Assembly (NCBI GenBank): GCA_036653075.1
Contig: JAVVUQ010000013.1
Coordinates: forward strand, 1-31,039
Direction: 5' to 3'
DNA: 31,039 nucleotides
Source: JAVVUQ01 sp036653075
Lineage (GTDB): Bacteria > Bacillota > Clostridia > Christensenellales > CAG-314
In this document: piece after piece, positions 12,501 through 17,934 of the stretch
Layout of the letters: every line of letters begins with the position of its first letter
How positions within the stretch are numbered: the first letter of the stretch is position 1
Notes under the pieces: generated by a model
Database searches by the model: none
Told to the model about the DNA's origin: nothing
The model's input: the letters and a program-made list of their open reading frames with translations, nothing else
Made by a program: the position numbers and the translations under genes

Positions 12501-15500
12501 AAAAGTATATGACGCTTTAGCTATTGTTAACGTTAATATTACAACAGATCCAACAATAAACCATTACACTCAATTGTTTAGTAATGTTTCCTTGTATGAA
12601 TTATTTACACATCCAACACCTAAGGTTATTTTCCAATCAATTACGTTTGATATGATTTTAGGACCAGTATTAAAATGGACGGCGACTGGAAATGGCAACT
12701 ATCAAGCTCCGGATAAAGCTTTCTTAAGTGAATTACAAGGCGTGTTGGTAGCAGATTGGCTTAATAAAAATCTTGCTGGATTACATCCGTATATTAGAAC
12801 GGCTATCGTTGCTCTTGTAGCAATGCACGTCGTAACTATCGGATATTTAATATATCAAAATAAAGACACAATTATTAACTTCTTAGACCATACAATTAGT
12901 CAATTCTTAACAGCGACAGGCTTAAGACAGTTAATGGGCAAGTATAGTGTGTTAGTGGATAACATTATCGGCGATGCAAAAGTTTTAGATTTACTAAGAC
13001 AAAAATCATATGCAGGCGTTATTGATGTTTTATTTAATGACAACAACTTTAAGGGAATATTTGACGCATTATCACAATGTGGATTAATTAACCTTTATAG
13101 CACGCAAACAAGCGCGCACTATGCAAGATTATTTGAAAAACAGTTAATTGCTCCTATCTTTAAAAATCCGACATTGACATCTATCTTCGGAAACATAACG
13201 TTTGGACAGATGTTTGGAGATATGTTAGGATGGACTGCTTTGAATCAAGAACAAACGCTTTGGTCGGGAACGGGAAAATATTCGCAATTTGCAAATTCTA
13301 CAATGGTACTTGTATTTAGTAAAATTAGCGGATTTAATGCTCTTAAACCATACGTTCAAACTGCAATTGTAGTTGGAGCAGGCGTAGGCGCAATAACAGT
13401 GGCTATTATTATTCAAGCAAATATGCCACAAATTGAAAACTTACTCAACACGACAATCGCTCAATATTTCAACAAACTTGGAATTGATAAATTTATTAAT
13501 GGAAATCCAAACAATAAATTATCCGTTGTACTTAAGTTTGTTAGAGATACATTTGCGACACAAACTCCAAACTCTATTATTACCGCAATTAGACATAAGA
13601 ACTTTACTGCTCTACTTGGCACAATTACTATTGGACAACTCACTGACATTTTCAATATGTTAACAGGTTTGTTGAACCAATTATATGCTAAATTTGCAGC
13701 TGCTCGCTCAATGGTAAGCAGTATGGCAGATGTTAAAATAGTAGACTTAATGTATGCAAAAACAATGACTCAATTATTGAATGTTCTATTTAATAATACA
13801 ACAATGATTGAATTTTTAGGTTTAACAGAAGTAAACGGCGAATATATGTTTATGAACAAACCTTTCTTCAAATCATTGGCAATTGTAAAAGTAAATGGTA
13901 TTGAAACTCAAGTGTTAGTGATTGATATTGCAAACAATATTTTAAACAAGAAGTACATTAACATTGTATCGGGAATCACCTTGTTAGAAGCATGGAACTT
14001 TATCGATAAAGATCGTAAGATAGCTAACGGACTGGGAATATTAGGCAATATTATTACCGGCACATTGAACGCTAAGGGCGATTGGACAATAGGTATGTTA
14101 AAAGCTTCAATGGATAAGAATACTTTGATTAAGGATTTATTAACAGACGTAACAATGCAAAGCGTTATTAATGTTCTTCCAGTTGAAACACTAAATAAAT
14201 TAGGATTTATAAAGACATTACTTGAAAAGAATGCAACAAAACAAATAAACGATATCCTTAATGGCGATATAATCACAAACTTAATGGGCGATATGAGATT
14301 GGGCGAAGTTGTTGGTTATAACCTTGTTTGGACGTGTGGTAACGGCGACGCATCTCACATTCACGACTTTAAGACTTGTTCACATATTTGGCAACAAAAT
14401 AAAGGCACTGCGCAAAATCCTATTTGGGAAGATCTTGACAAAGTTGCTTGCGCTATTGCTGATATTGAACTTGCTCCAATTCTAAGCGGAAAAGCATTTG
14501 ATATAAAATCAATACTTGGCGACCTTAAGATTGGCGAAGTTATGAACTTAGAATTTGCAAATGGAAAATGGTACACTGATAAAACATTAAAAGTTGAAGC
14601 AGATAAGATTATCGCTGCAATTGCAGGTGTTAAATTAAGCGAGTTAATGAGCAAAAATGCGCAAAATGCAATAATGAGCAAGATTAACGCATTGTTTATT
14701 GGCGATTTAATGAAGATGTACTATAACGAAATTGATCAAAAATGGTATAAAGATGCAGCGTTTACAAAAGAAGCTGAAGTAATAATGGGATTAGTAGCTA
14801 AGTTTACAATAGGCGAATTTACAGATGGAACATTCACAACGGACAAATTGTTCGGAACAATGTTACTTGGTGAATTAATGAACTTTAAATACGATGCAAT
14901 TAAGAAAGTATGGCAAAAAGAAGACGCTCTTAACCCTGGCACGATGATTAATGTCGAACCGATTTTAAACAAGTTGGCAGACATTAAAGTAGTAGATTTC
15001 ATAAGTGGAAAAGTTGACATTGCAAAAGCATTGGGTGATTTAAAACTTGGCGAAATGATGGGTTATGAATTAACTGTCAATAGTGGCGTAAGCGTTTGGA
15101 CAAAGAATGGTGTTGTTGCAGATAAGATGCTTAGTACAATTCTTGATTTGAACGTTGGCAATATGATGACAAATGGATTAGACTTACCAAAAGTATTTGT
15201 CAATGTAAAACTTGGCGATATGATGGGTTATACTTATAATGGAACAAACTGGGAAAGAACAGTAAATGGCAAAATAGAAACAGCGGATAAGATGCTAAGC
15301 AAGATACTTGAATTAAGCGTTGGCAATATTATGACAAATGGATTAGACTTACCAACAATATTCACAGGCGTAACACTTGGCGATATGATGGGTTATACGT
15401 TAACCGTTGTTGGCGGCGTAAATGTTTGGACGAAAAATGGCGTTGACGCTGACGCAATGTTAAGTAAAGTACTTAATGAAGACGTTGGCAAAGTTATGAG

Positions 15501-16584
15501 AGATGGCTTGAATTTGACTCAATTGTTTACAGGCGTAATGCTTGGCGATATGATGGGTTATAAGTTAACCGTTTTGGGCAACGTAAATGTTTGGACGAAA
15601 AATGGCGTTGTCGCTGACGTAATGTTAAGTAAAGTACTTAATCAAGACGTTGGTAACTCAATGGCAAATGGTCTTAACTTGACAGATATATTCAAAGATG
15701 TTCAACTTGGCGATATGATGAGCTACGTAAAAGAAAATGGCGTTTGGAAGAAATTGACAAATGGAAGCCTTGTAGCAGTTGATAAGATGTTAAGCAGAGT
15801 ACTTGACCTATTTGTTGGTAACGTTATGACAAATGGTTTAGATTTACCTACAATATTTACAGGTGTAAAACTTGGCGATATGATGGGATACACTTATAAC
15901 GGAACAAACTGGGAAAGAACAGTAAATGGTAAAATAGAAACAGCGGATAAGATGTTAAGTCAAATACTCAATCAAGATTTGGGTGATGTAATGACAAATG
16001 GCTTGGCAATAAACGGTGTCAACGGCATCTTTAATTTGCTAAAACTTGGCGATTTAATGAATTATACATTAGATGGAACAATATGGAAAAATAACGGAAT
16101 TGAAGTATCGAAGTTATTACAAAATTTATGCAATGTCAATGCGGGCGAATTCTTTAACGGAACAACCAACTTTGATACCATAATTAAAGATATGACCTTA
16201 GGAGATGTTCTTAACTTAGATGCAAGCGCAACTGGATTAATCTCAGTAATAAAAGACCTGAAGATAAATGAACTTACAACAGGAACTAAATTATTTGATA
16301 CAATTCAGAACGCTAAAATCAGTGACATTATTACAATTCCTTCAAACGGAATTCTGAGCTTATTACCTGCGGACACAACAATTGGCGGCATTGCAGTTGC
16401 ATTGACTAATGTAATTCAAACTAAATCAATTGGCGATTTAATAAAAGCTGGTATTATTTCAGTAGATTCTGCATCAATTGCGAAATTGGCTAAATTACTT
16501 AACAAGCCAGTAAGCGAAGTTGAAGCGTATAACTTACAACAATTTATTGATGGTATGTTTGGCGTTATTAACCTAATTCCGTAA
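598..16584 (+). CDS. Giant membrane-anchored repeat protein (5,328 aa), function unknown
   Basis: I do not recognise a named family. The start is set at ATG 598 because AGAGG (586-590) lies 7 nt upstream; the in-frame GTG at 592 overlaps that site. Residues 1-6 carry K2 and R6, followed by a hydrophobic segment to about residue 33, so the bulk is probably outside the cell. Almost the whole chain is built from motifs such as ITIGDII, LTLNDVM, ISVGDIV and VKLGDMM, spaced roughly 35-55 residues apart and separated by amphipathic, probably helical stretches, which suggests a long solenoid. Regions: irregular units (nt 700-6050), five-copy super-repeat (6055-10629), divergent units (to about 15040), 55-residue array (15046-16044) and a short tail. 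Some units carry an insert with a conserved Trp, for example NGTNWERTVNGK. Three internal hydrophobic stretches (nt 5593-5646, 12802-12855, 13363-13413) could be membrane segments. No catalytic domain, LPXTG, SLH or carbohydrate-binding motif was seen. The gene is transcribed alone. Confidence 0.95.
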   Translation: MKFINRLCIFLLGFIMGIVGCVGGLVGGIYYAYTGLRIEDFTGVLDKEDIPVLDPDSQHNFTQMSIEEIVARFLALTAAGSGSITIANLETTYGLDFSMLNLPDDLRRAPLDKLWEKDGGFDEFAKYITLGSIAELVSKTFKFTYLDENYQILFGKGGKLTEVTIAELIKNDGYLAALDGVKLADLIPSTVVATLSKEIKALIAAVGDVDLGLLLKAIIKKDGDIATIIINAEGLQNLMLSDLIPDSIPSVKELLAGICFGDILKVDENGAIAFSIDNILKKVTLVRVLSLCELFGVTLQELMDKLPNGEFKAQIVKILNMSIYEIINTKQLDPYIGDLTLNDVMDFVLELLDNPNLFKDLPAPIPTIWNKVGGIKIIDAINGIKESDYSFILEDCLYTLTVNDVLGFYADKLITGENKLPEPIPQIWYTIKDFTFGQIVNDIQGTLLNALETMTISDLVGSYFYKGEYVFDEKGKRSFVYEVDANGKMTALLPMPLCAIFDHLKKYAAIDFINAYKCQMGTCDHANKEDCVTLIDLLGESLYKITIGELIDEYMYDKNGVCILPLPLPEIYEAIKGISVGDIVKVISGEESYEILLKGLLDLTLNDLLWSFIDISSQPIFVQNIYRKVANIKFGAIIKDYNVVLNALMTLSINDIAGEFIPADLHRYLVVLYNGIKDITIKDIVDSSKSGQWLRLFKGFKNISINDIFGEIVINEGEGTPRDYILQNIYNSIKNLTFGDIAKVLLCYMNICQKADLQWLYEGEEHKHYTQFALLDMTVFNLSVEAFLTNCINEKDLTPFTGIYKAFKTLTLGEVFYATACLFDKKFEENHKSLLQLFRDRIFDSTFIQLFGEFVGDTTIKLPHPLPFLIEGLADIKIGFIYEAIKGNGDLYIAIEALEKYYARCLEDSDLLRVDIDLSKYMDKNHMVSLNFLFGYYLDLLADIVDGKEDGKVSLYAQIITNLFNVYRTITVGDIYRDWRVLLNALTKITFGDAFGVALGYTQNAEGKWVNEKGTEAANALFNAIGNVAIYDILFDAAYIELIRHMQLKAVFDIILDSFDADRKIYNGLNENLRKAIENIGTYTFGDIVDGKLTLESFLIDIGELTFGDVLSIFDDQLKDFDNDLFNAIKQISIADFISAIINKDINKLIQSLDKVTLSNIVLGILQICEVKVDKENALIKQLIENGNKITIKTFVNSNISEILVLVLNDISLKMIVESFVEVDQKTKENSTYMLVGSLTLGGLIEDVDKELRKIGGVSVGGIIKLTLIIVENNAQPDGLVLFDNFAPIIKAIINNCEKLTVSFFMDEDTDFADVLMVIVGGITVGDIINTAIELVCLEMKTNEEKIQEINRIVKDSTLIQKVFNIALYDIFWDKEYAVYQLKNISIGDFISTILMIFNIDLSNRLVPETLVDNCSLLTIEYLTDGNTTPESVRKILLNHLYISLFIYDTLIALNEKGILTKEQVIYIISNQLLVEFTNDSLNDLIDGKVDFKQKLNDITLNSIFSVPVTVFAVLDKLTIAKYIVGFGLLVGRAKISNLIKAINAQDYDEFIYELFSDNNIFDIYDILAFTGIAVIIDDYTNVQPDEKVWYLLGEVRLAELFTNFVAEELFKQYTIGDYFGELFGWEKINDKYVTGNEQVDNDYINVPLADVINKIFNSIPKEWRLPVFFAAGGLVVTVILLVKDYTIDDVISLFIKVDPSIVNTEFYQAVFMVSLDMIIKNEKAVMDALKALTYGDLIDFIVVLIENIFKIDIDLMSDNMPLLIKHIKVNADQVSILLDTNSDTILKDLIGGVNVAMVFECIMDFAKVNYSVLDKIGLYQRIGDLEIIDMIETPEKTLADLKDITIGDVLDILWVILPDYVPYAALQNLINNFDHVSINDILTAIDSKDFDLLINKMLMNVDFYIILGIPELEKLIPEDIRNLEAYKALATITFIDIIYQNTNALLDHFDKIVIGEIIEFIINKIDNKIIGTYVILQKFIANTKKISVTDLVLVGADYRALAITALGDISLTDIVNTVLIIANVEIIATGDTKVLIDKLFENFDKAYIAYLIQDPTYIPWYEMIDGITVGMLIEGIVGTFYQIPLKYKNNSLYLKIRGILVKDIILHTEDVVNQLKQITVGEIVEGIINCFGKEISQGAKDLEAYKKIANVKIGDIIDLPVETLNNVLTISLGDIVDIVLFVFPEYKPYEMLQTLINNLHRVTILNIKEAIIDRNFDFVLQTALENIDFNIILEIPEIAKVIPAEIVHFEAYRALVTIKLIDLIVFNKEAIKAQLDKVTVGGLLENIINLIDVKVINDYIILSKFINNTKAISASDFIFEPIDVVAMIKISLGDISYADVINTVIKALQITYIVRISTQDLIDKLMTNLDKAYLKDLLNNPIYIGWYEIINDVTIGEVIAGIAELFCILPKEFKNNALIKKIGNILVKDVILHTEDVVNQLKQITVGEIVEGIINCFGKEISQGAKDLEAYKKIANVKIGDIIDLPVETLNNVLTISLGDIVDIVLFVFPEYKPYEMLQTLINNLHRVTILNIKEAIIDRNFDFVLQTALENIDFNIILEIPEIAKVIPAEIVHFEAYRALVTIKLIDLIVFNKEAIKAQLDKVTVGGLLENIINLIDVKVINDYIILSKFINNTKAISASDFIFEPIDVVAMIKISLGDISYADVINTVIKALQITYIVRISTQDLIDKLMTNLDKAYLKDLLNNPIYIGWYEIINDVTIGEVIAGIAELFCILPKEYKNSALIKRIGNILVKDVILHTENVVYQLKQITVGELVDGIVAIFGKEIPQSAKDLEAYRKVQNITIGDIIDLPLNTLDEVMLVSLGDLVDIVLYVFPEYVPYDQLQVLINNLHNIALLDIKKAIVDIRYKPLIKTALENIDFNIILGIAEVAKVIPAEVTGFKAYKVLVSIKLLDLIYFNNEALLAKLELITIGDFIADLLVVVNSTASQDYIILDKFIQNTKSISIGDLIATDANYKDIIIQTLNQISFADIINTIIKAFGITYEVKLSTQNLIDTILANLEKCYITDFIKDPIYIAWRESIDGITLGELFEGIVEIFCVIDKDIKTNSVYVRIAKINLVDLIDAPEKAYDEMMKVTIGELVDILLSAFKNFKPYSTLQILINNLHNISILNIKDAIVNKDFETVLKMALNGIDFTIITEIKEIADKIPAIVLKNSDYRALVSIKIIDIIYNQQAVLNCLDNASIGGIIKLVLDLMEVSIDDCTTILKLIANLKLISIKDVVMFDADYAAMAKSLLNEITYADVANGILKFTKADYSKLNTYLVKLIDKVLLNMEKAYLSDLVKNPAYIGWYEILDGVNVGDVVNSIVSIFTVIPKEVAESDDYKAICNILIRDIILQNDNIVKQLESVRIGGVLEVVILLTYKDLLNYTSVAQLVENLKLINVADFINKKDFYTMAIITLRGITLEKIINDLKLRVMLTANVNPQLLGEIIANVIELFEKVDLSMLFDLLYNFKRSYEVMEYVIGDMTYGDILDALMVKTLIPWDEVEPILYRFADVKLMEGKRPLIDKLMLISYGEIFNILMVRLLADYTGYGVVKQLTTNLNGISIYDSLTIGADYVELLKKVIKDITVNHIMEFVKSSIPENILNSDAYQKVGALKFERLIYDFNNEIATLKTISTGEVIDLLVINLLPKFKKYITVTTIIDNLSAVTIGNVIEFVNNKQIKELLKQMLYSIKINTLIADFFENAAATLPDELRNTNLYAIVTGLTINGLLFDTKAELLKLADMNVRNVIEPFIKWLAPAIYKLKSINKLIVNSEKIVIKEFIADKADWLGISYKAFDGITFEMIFDDINLRNMLNNMVPKYGYKIANVLYIFKDIDLRLFVYSFEAHSTLGYVFGSVTLGNIFDALELNVLTNRALSLLIYKFKDIGLLDGKNGIIDVAKTIKMSDILLSVSGFITTQVAKGFEAVSSVIGEAVIYNLYLSLKNMSYSEFIMELFGADSKIQKVYDALAIVNVNITTDPTINHYTQLFSNVSLYELFTHPTPKVIFQSITFDMILGPVLKWTATGNGNYQAPDKAFLSELQGVLVADWLNKNLAGLHPYIRTAIVALVAMHVVTIGYLIYQNKDTIINFLDHTISQFLTATGLRQLMGKYSVLVDNIIGDAKVLDLLRQKSYAGVIDVLFNDNNFKGIFDALSQCGLINLYSTQTSAHYARLFEKQLIAPIFKNPTLTSIFGNITFGQMFGDMLGWTALNQEQTLWSGTGKYSQFANSTMVLVFSKISGFNALKPYVQTAIVVGAGVGAITVAIIIQANMPQIENLLNTTIAQYFNKLGIDKFINGNPNNKLSVVLKFVRDTFATQTPNSIITAIRHKNFTALLGTITIGQLTDIFNMLTGLLNQLYAKFAAARSMVSSMADVKIVDLMYAKTMTQLLNVLFNNTTMIEFLGLTEVNGEYMFMNKPFFKSLAIVKVNGIETQVLVIDIANNILNKKYINIVSGITLLEAWNFIDKDRKIANGLGILGNIITGTLNAKGDWTIGMLKASMDKNTLIKDLLTDVTMQSVINVLPVETLNKLGFIKTLLEKNATKQINDILNGDIITNLMGDMRLGEVVGYNLVWTCGNGDASHIHDFKTCSHIWQQNKGTAQNPIWEDLDKVACAIADIELAPILSGKAFDIKSILGDLKIGEVMNLEFANGKWYTDKTLKVEADKIIAAIAGVKLSELMSKNAQNAIMSKINALFIGDLMKMYYNEIDQKWYKDAAFTKEAEVIMGLVAKFTIGEFTDGTFTTDKLFGTMLLGELMNFKYDAIKKVWQKEDALNPGTMINVEPILNKLADIKVVDFISGKVDIAKALGDLKLGEMMGYELTVNSGVSVWTKNGVVADKMLSTILDLNVGNMMTNGLDLPKVFVNVKLGDMMGYTYNGTNWERTVNGKIETADKMLSKILELSVGNIMTNGLDLPTIFTGVTLGDMMGYTLTVVGGVNVWTKNGVDADAMLSKVLNEDVGKVMRDGLNLTQLFTGVMLGDMMGYKLTVLGNVNVWTKNGVVADVMLSKVLNQDVGNSMANGLNLTDIFKDVQLGDMMSYVKENGVWKKLTNGSLVAVDKMLSRVLDLFVGNVMTNGLDLPTIFTGVKLGDMMGYTYNGTNWERTVNGKIETADKMLSQILNQDLGDVMTNGLAINGVNGIFNLLKLGDLMNYTLDGTIWKNNGIEVSKLLQNLCNVNAGEFFNGTTNFDTIIKDMTLGDVLNLDASATGLISVIKDLKINELTTGTKLFDTIQNAKISDIITIPSNGILSLLPADTTIGGIAVALTNVIQTKSIGDLIKAGIISVDSASIAKLAKLLNKPVSEVEAYNLQQFIDGMFGVINLIP
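2149..2190 (+). other. Cys/His cluster I in the giant protein
   Basis: Codons at 2149, 2164, 2170 and 2188 give a C-x4-C-x-H-x5-C arrangement within CQMGTCDHANKEDC. Cysteine is rare in the rest of the protein, so four possible metal ligands in 14 residues stand out. Zinc binding or disulfide formation is an inference from spacing only. Confidence 0.5.
6055..10629 (+). repeat. Five-copy super-repeat in the giant gene (978/978/978/822/819 bp)
   Basis: Copies begin with a Tyr codon at 6055, 7033, 8011, 8989 and 9811. Shared landmarks are an xIxIxDIID-type start, a P-x-Y-x-x-LQxLINN segment, NxDFxII, a YxALVSIK-like segment and a YIxWYE-like segment near the end. The first three copies are 326 residues. 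The fourth and fifth are 274 and 273, because they lack a 52-residue tail module. That module (for example 6877-7032) itself resembles the first 50 residues of the next copy, so the super-repeat is nested. Confidence 0.9.
6911..8815 (+). repeat. Exact 927-bp direct duplication (6911-7837 = 7889-8815)
   Basis: Reading both stretches base by base shows no difference over 927 bp at an offset of 978 bp, including all third-codon positions. Outside these borders the copies differ: AAA GAT A versus AAG GAT G on the left, TTT versus TAT on the right. The other super-repeat copies are clearly diverged, so this pair is recent, has been homogenised by gene conversion, or is an assembly product. Confidence 0.95.
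14335..14385 (+). other. Cys/His cluster II in the giant protein
   Basis: Codons at 14335, 14356, 14362, 14377 and 14383 give C-x6-H-x-H-x4-C-x-H, within CGNGDASHIHDFKTCSH. It sits just after a motif unit ending LGEVVGYNLVW, in the place where other units carry a Trp-containing insert. A metal site is possible but not shown. Confidence 0.5.
15046..16044 (+). repeat. C-terminal array of 55-residue units, exact 165-bp period
   Basis: The LGDMMGY-type motif (once each as LGEMMGY, LGDMMSY and LGDLMNY) begins at 15046, 15211, 15376, 15541, 15706, 15871 and 16045: five intervals of exactly 165 bp, then one of 174 bp. Each unit also has a Trp segment (VWTKNG or NWERTVNG), an A/V-D-x-MLS helix and a second VGN-MTNGL motif. 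Units at 15211 and 15871 are nearly identical in DNA, as are those at 15376 and 15541, so the array has exchanged or duplicated pieces. Confidence 0.9.
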
Positions 16585-16617
16585 TAAATAGTTATAAGAA
16601 ATTAAATTAATATTACT

Positions 16618-16653
16618 TTAAAGCTCTTTAAGAAAACTCTTAAAGAGCTTTAA
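16618..16653 (+). terminator. Strong hairpin downstream of the giant gene
   Basis: Arms TTAAAGCTCTTTAAGA (16618-16633) and TCTTAAAGAGCTTTAA (16638-16653) pair perfectly over 16 bp around a 4-nt loop, 34 nt past the TAA stop. No long T-run follows, so it may be a weak intrinsic terminator or a 3'-end stabiliser. Confidence 0.6.
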
Positions 16654-16667
16654 TTAAATAAAACGAA

Positions 16668-16717
16668 ATTGCAATTTTCTATAATAATTAATATATATTG
16701 CAATTTTCTATAATAAT
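16668..16717. repeat. 21-bp direct repeat, offset 29 bp
   Basis: ATTGCAATTTTCTATAATAA plus one further T occurs identically at 16668-16688 and 16697-16717. It lies in the 450-nt spacer between the giant gene and the transporter; no gene was seen there. Confidence 0.8.
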
Positions 16718-16865
16718 ATAATTTACGATATAATAATTTGATGCTTTATAGCTATAAATAAACAAGGGCATTTATGCTCTAATTAAATAATTTTAAATTG
16801 TTTATTGATGAATTTTTAAAACTATAATGGATTTATGTTATGTATATAATATTATTATTTAAAAA

Positions 16866-16941
16866 CAATAATGAATATACGTTTTGCATAGTACATTATT
16901 ATAATACAATAACGAATATACGTTTTGTGTAATATACTATT
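16866..16941. repeat. 35-bp imperfect direct repeat upstream of the EamA gene
   Basis: CAATAATGAATATACGTTTT (16866-16885) recurs with one base change at 16907-16926, and the similarity runs on to give two 35-bp copies offset by 41 bp. The shared core GAATATACGTTTTG could be a regulator site for the transporter or just spacer repeat; the sequence does not decide. Confidence 0.65.
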
Positions 16942-17006
16942 TTCAAAAAGCATAAATTGCAATAAATGATAGGTTTGTATCGCATATAAATGATTGAGGA
17001 GAAATT

Positions 17007-17042
17007 ATGTTTTTGCAATTAACAAAATATTATAATGAATAA
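17007..17042 (+). CDS. 11-codon leader ORF overlapping the start of the EamA gene
   Basis: A good Shine-Dalgarno GAGGAG (16996-17001) lies 5 nt before ATG 17007, which encodes MFLQLTKYYNE and stops at TAA 17040-17042. The transporter ATG (17035) lies inside this ORF in another frame, 5 bp before its stop, and has no Shine-Dalgarno of its own. The arrangement fits translational coupling by termination-reinitiation. The peptide shows no run of regulatory codons, so sequence-specific attenuation is not indicated. Confidence 0.5.
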   Translation: MFLQLTKYYNE

Positions 17043-17934
17043 CAAAAAAGGCATAGCTTTAGCAATTTTAGCTGCAGTATTATATGCAATCGGGTCGCCG
17101 ATTTCAAAAATTCTATTAGAGTATGTACCGCCTACAATGATGGCTGCATTTTTATATATCGGCGCAGGGATTGGAATGGCGATAATTTCGTTAGTTCGAA
17201 AATTTAAAAAAAACAATAAAACAGAACTATCACTTACAAAAAAAGAATTACCATACACTATTGCGATGATTATTTTGGATATAATTGCGCCGATTTTTTT
17301 GATGTTTGGATTAAAAATGACTACTGCTGAAAATGTATCATTATTAAACAATTTTGAAATAGTGTCAACGGCGCTCATAGCTTTTATTGTATTCAAAGAA
17401 TCGGTAAGCAAACGTTTGTGGTGTGGAATTACGTTAATCACAATAGCGAGCGTGATTTTATCGATTGAAGATTTTTCAAGCTTGAAATTTTCGTTTGGTT
17501 CAATATTTGTAATTATTGCTTGTATATGTTGGGGATTTGAGAATAATTGTACAAAAAAAATAGCGTCAAAAAATCCTATTCAAATAGTTTTACTTAAAGG
17601 AATATTTTCAGGACTTGGCGCTTTCATCATTGCATTGATTATAGGCGAAAAAATCACTGTGTGGTGGAGCGTAATAGTTGCGTTATGCGTTGGTTTAATT
17701 GCATATGGATTCAGCATATATTTTTATGTTTATGCTCAAAGAGAATTGGGCGCAGCAAAGACGAGCGCTTATTATGCCATTGCTCCGTTTGTTGCGGTGG
17801 CGTTATCTATGATAATTTTTAAAAATGAATTAACGTTAAATTTTATAATTGCTTTGCTTATTATGATTTTAGGCGCTTTTGTCGCTTCAAGTGACAAACC
17901 TTTCTTTAAGGGCAAAAACAATCTGTTATCATAA
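17035..17934 (+). CDS. EamA/DMT-family membrane transporter
   Basis: A 299-residue, very hydrophobic protein with the layout of the drug/metabolite transporter superfamily: two homologous EamA halves, about ten membrane helices in all. The start GIALAILAAVLYAIGSPISK is typical of the family, and the second half opens with FGSIFVIIACICWGFENN. A short basic loop (RKFKKNNK) follows the second helix, consistent with cytoplasmic placement. The substrate cannot be predicted; relatives export amino acids, metabolites or drugs. Translation probably depends on the overlapping leader ORF at 17007-17042. The gene seems to be alone: the giant gene's hairpin lies upstream and over 1 kb of gene-free DNA follows. 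No clear terminator was seen after it. Confidence 0.9.
   Translation: MNNKKGIALAILAAVLYAIGSPISKILLEYVPPTMMAAFLYIGAGIGMAIISLVRKFKKNNKTELSLTKKELPYTIAMIILDIIAPIFLMFGLKMTTAENVSLLNNFEIVSTALIAFIVFKESVSKRLWCGITLITIASVILSIEDFSSLKFSFGSIFVIIACICWGFENNCTKKIASKNPIQIVLLKGIFSGLGAFIIALIIGEKITVWWSVIVALCVGLIAYGFSIYFYVYAQRELGAAKTSAYYAIAPFVAVALSMIIFKNELTLNFIIALLIMILGAFVASSDKPFFKGKNNLLS

Noticed and set aside
693..15020. Several 60-124-codon frames opposite or out of frame with the giant gene, including an identical minus-strand pair at 6939-7292 and 7917-8270
   Set aside because: They are shadows of the coding frame; the identical pair simply reflects the exact 927-bp duplication.
598..16584. AsmA/TamB-type lipid-bridge or polyketide/peptide synthetase
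   Set aside because: Predicted helices between short motif strands do not fit an all-beta groove, and no synthetase motifs (e.g. acyl carrier, condensation, ketosynthase sites) are visible.
16798..16828. Possible promoter TTGTTT / TATAAT for the EamA gene
   Set aside because: The -10 is good, but the spacer is 19 bp with a poor -35, and TATAAT-like words are common by chance in this AT-rich spacer.
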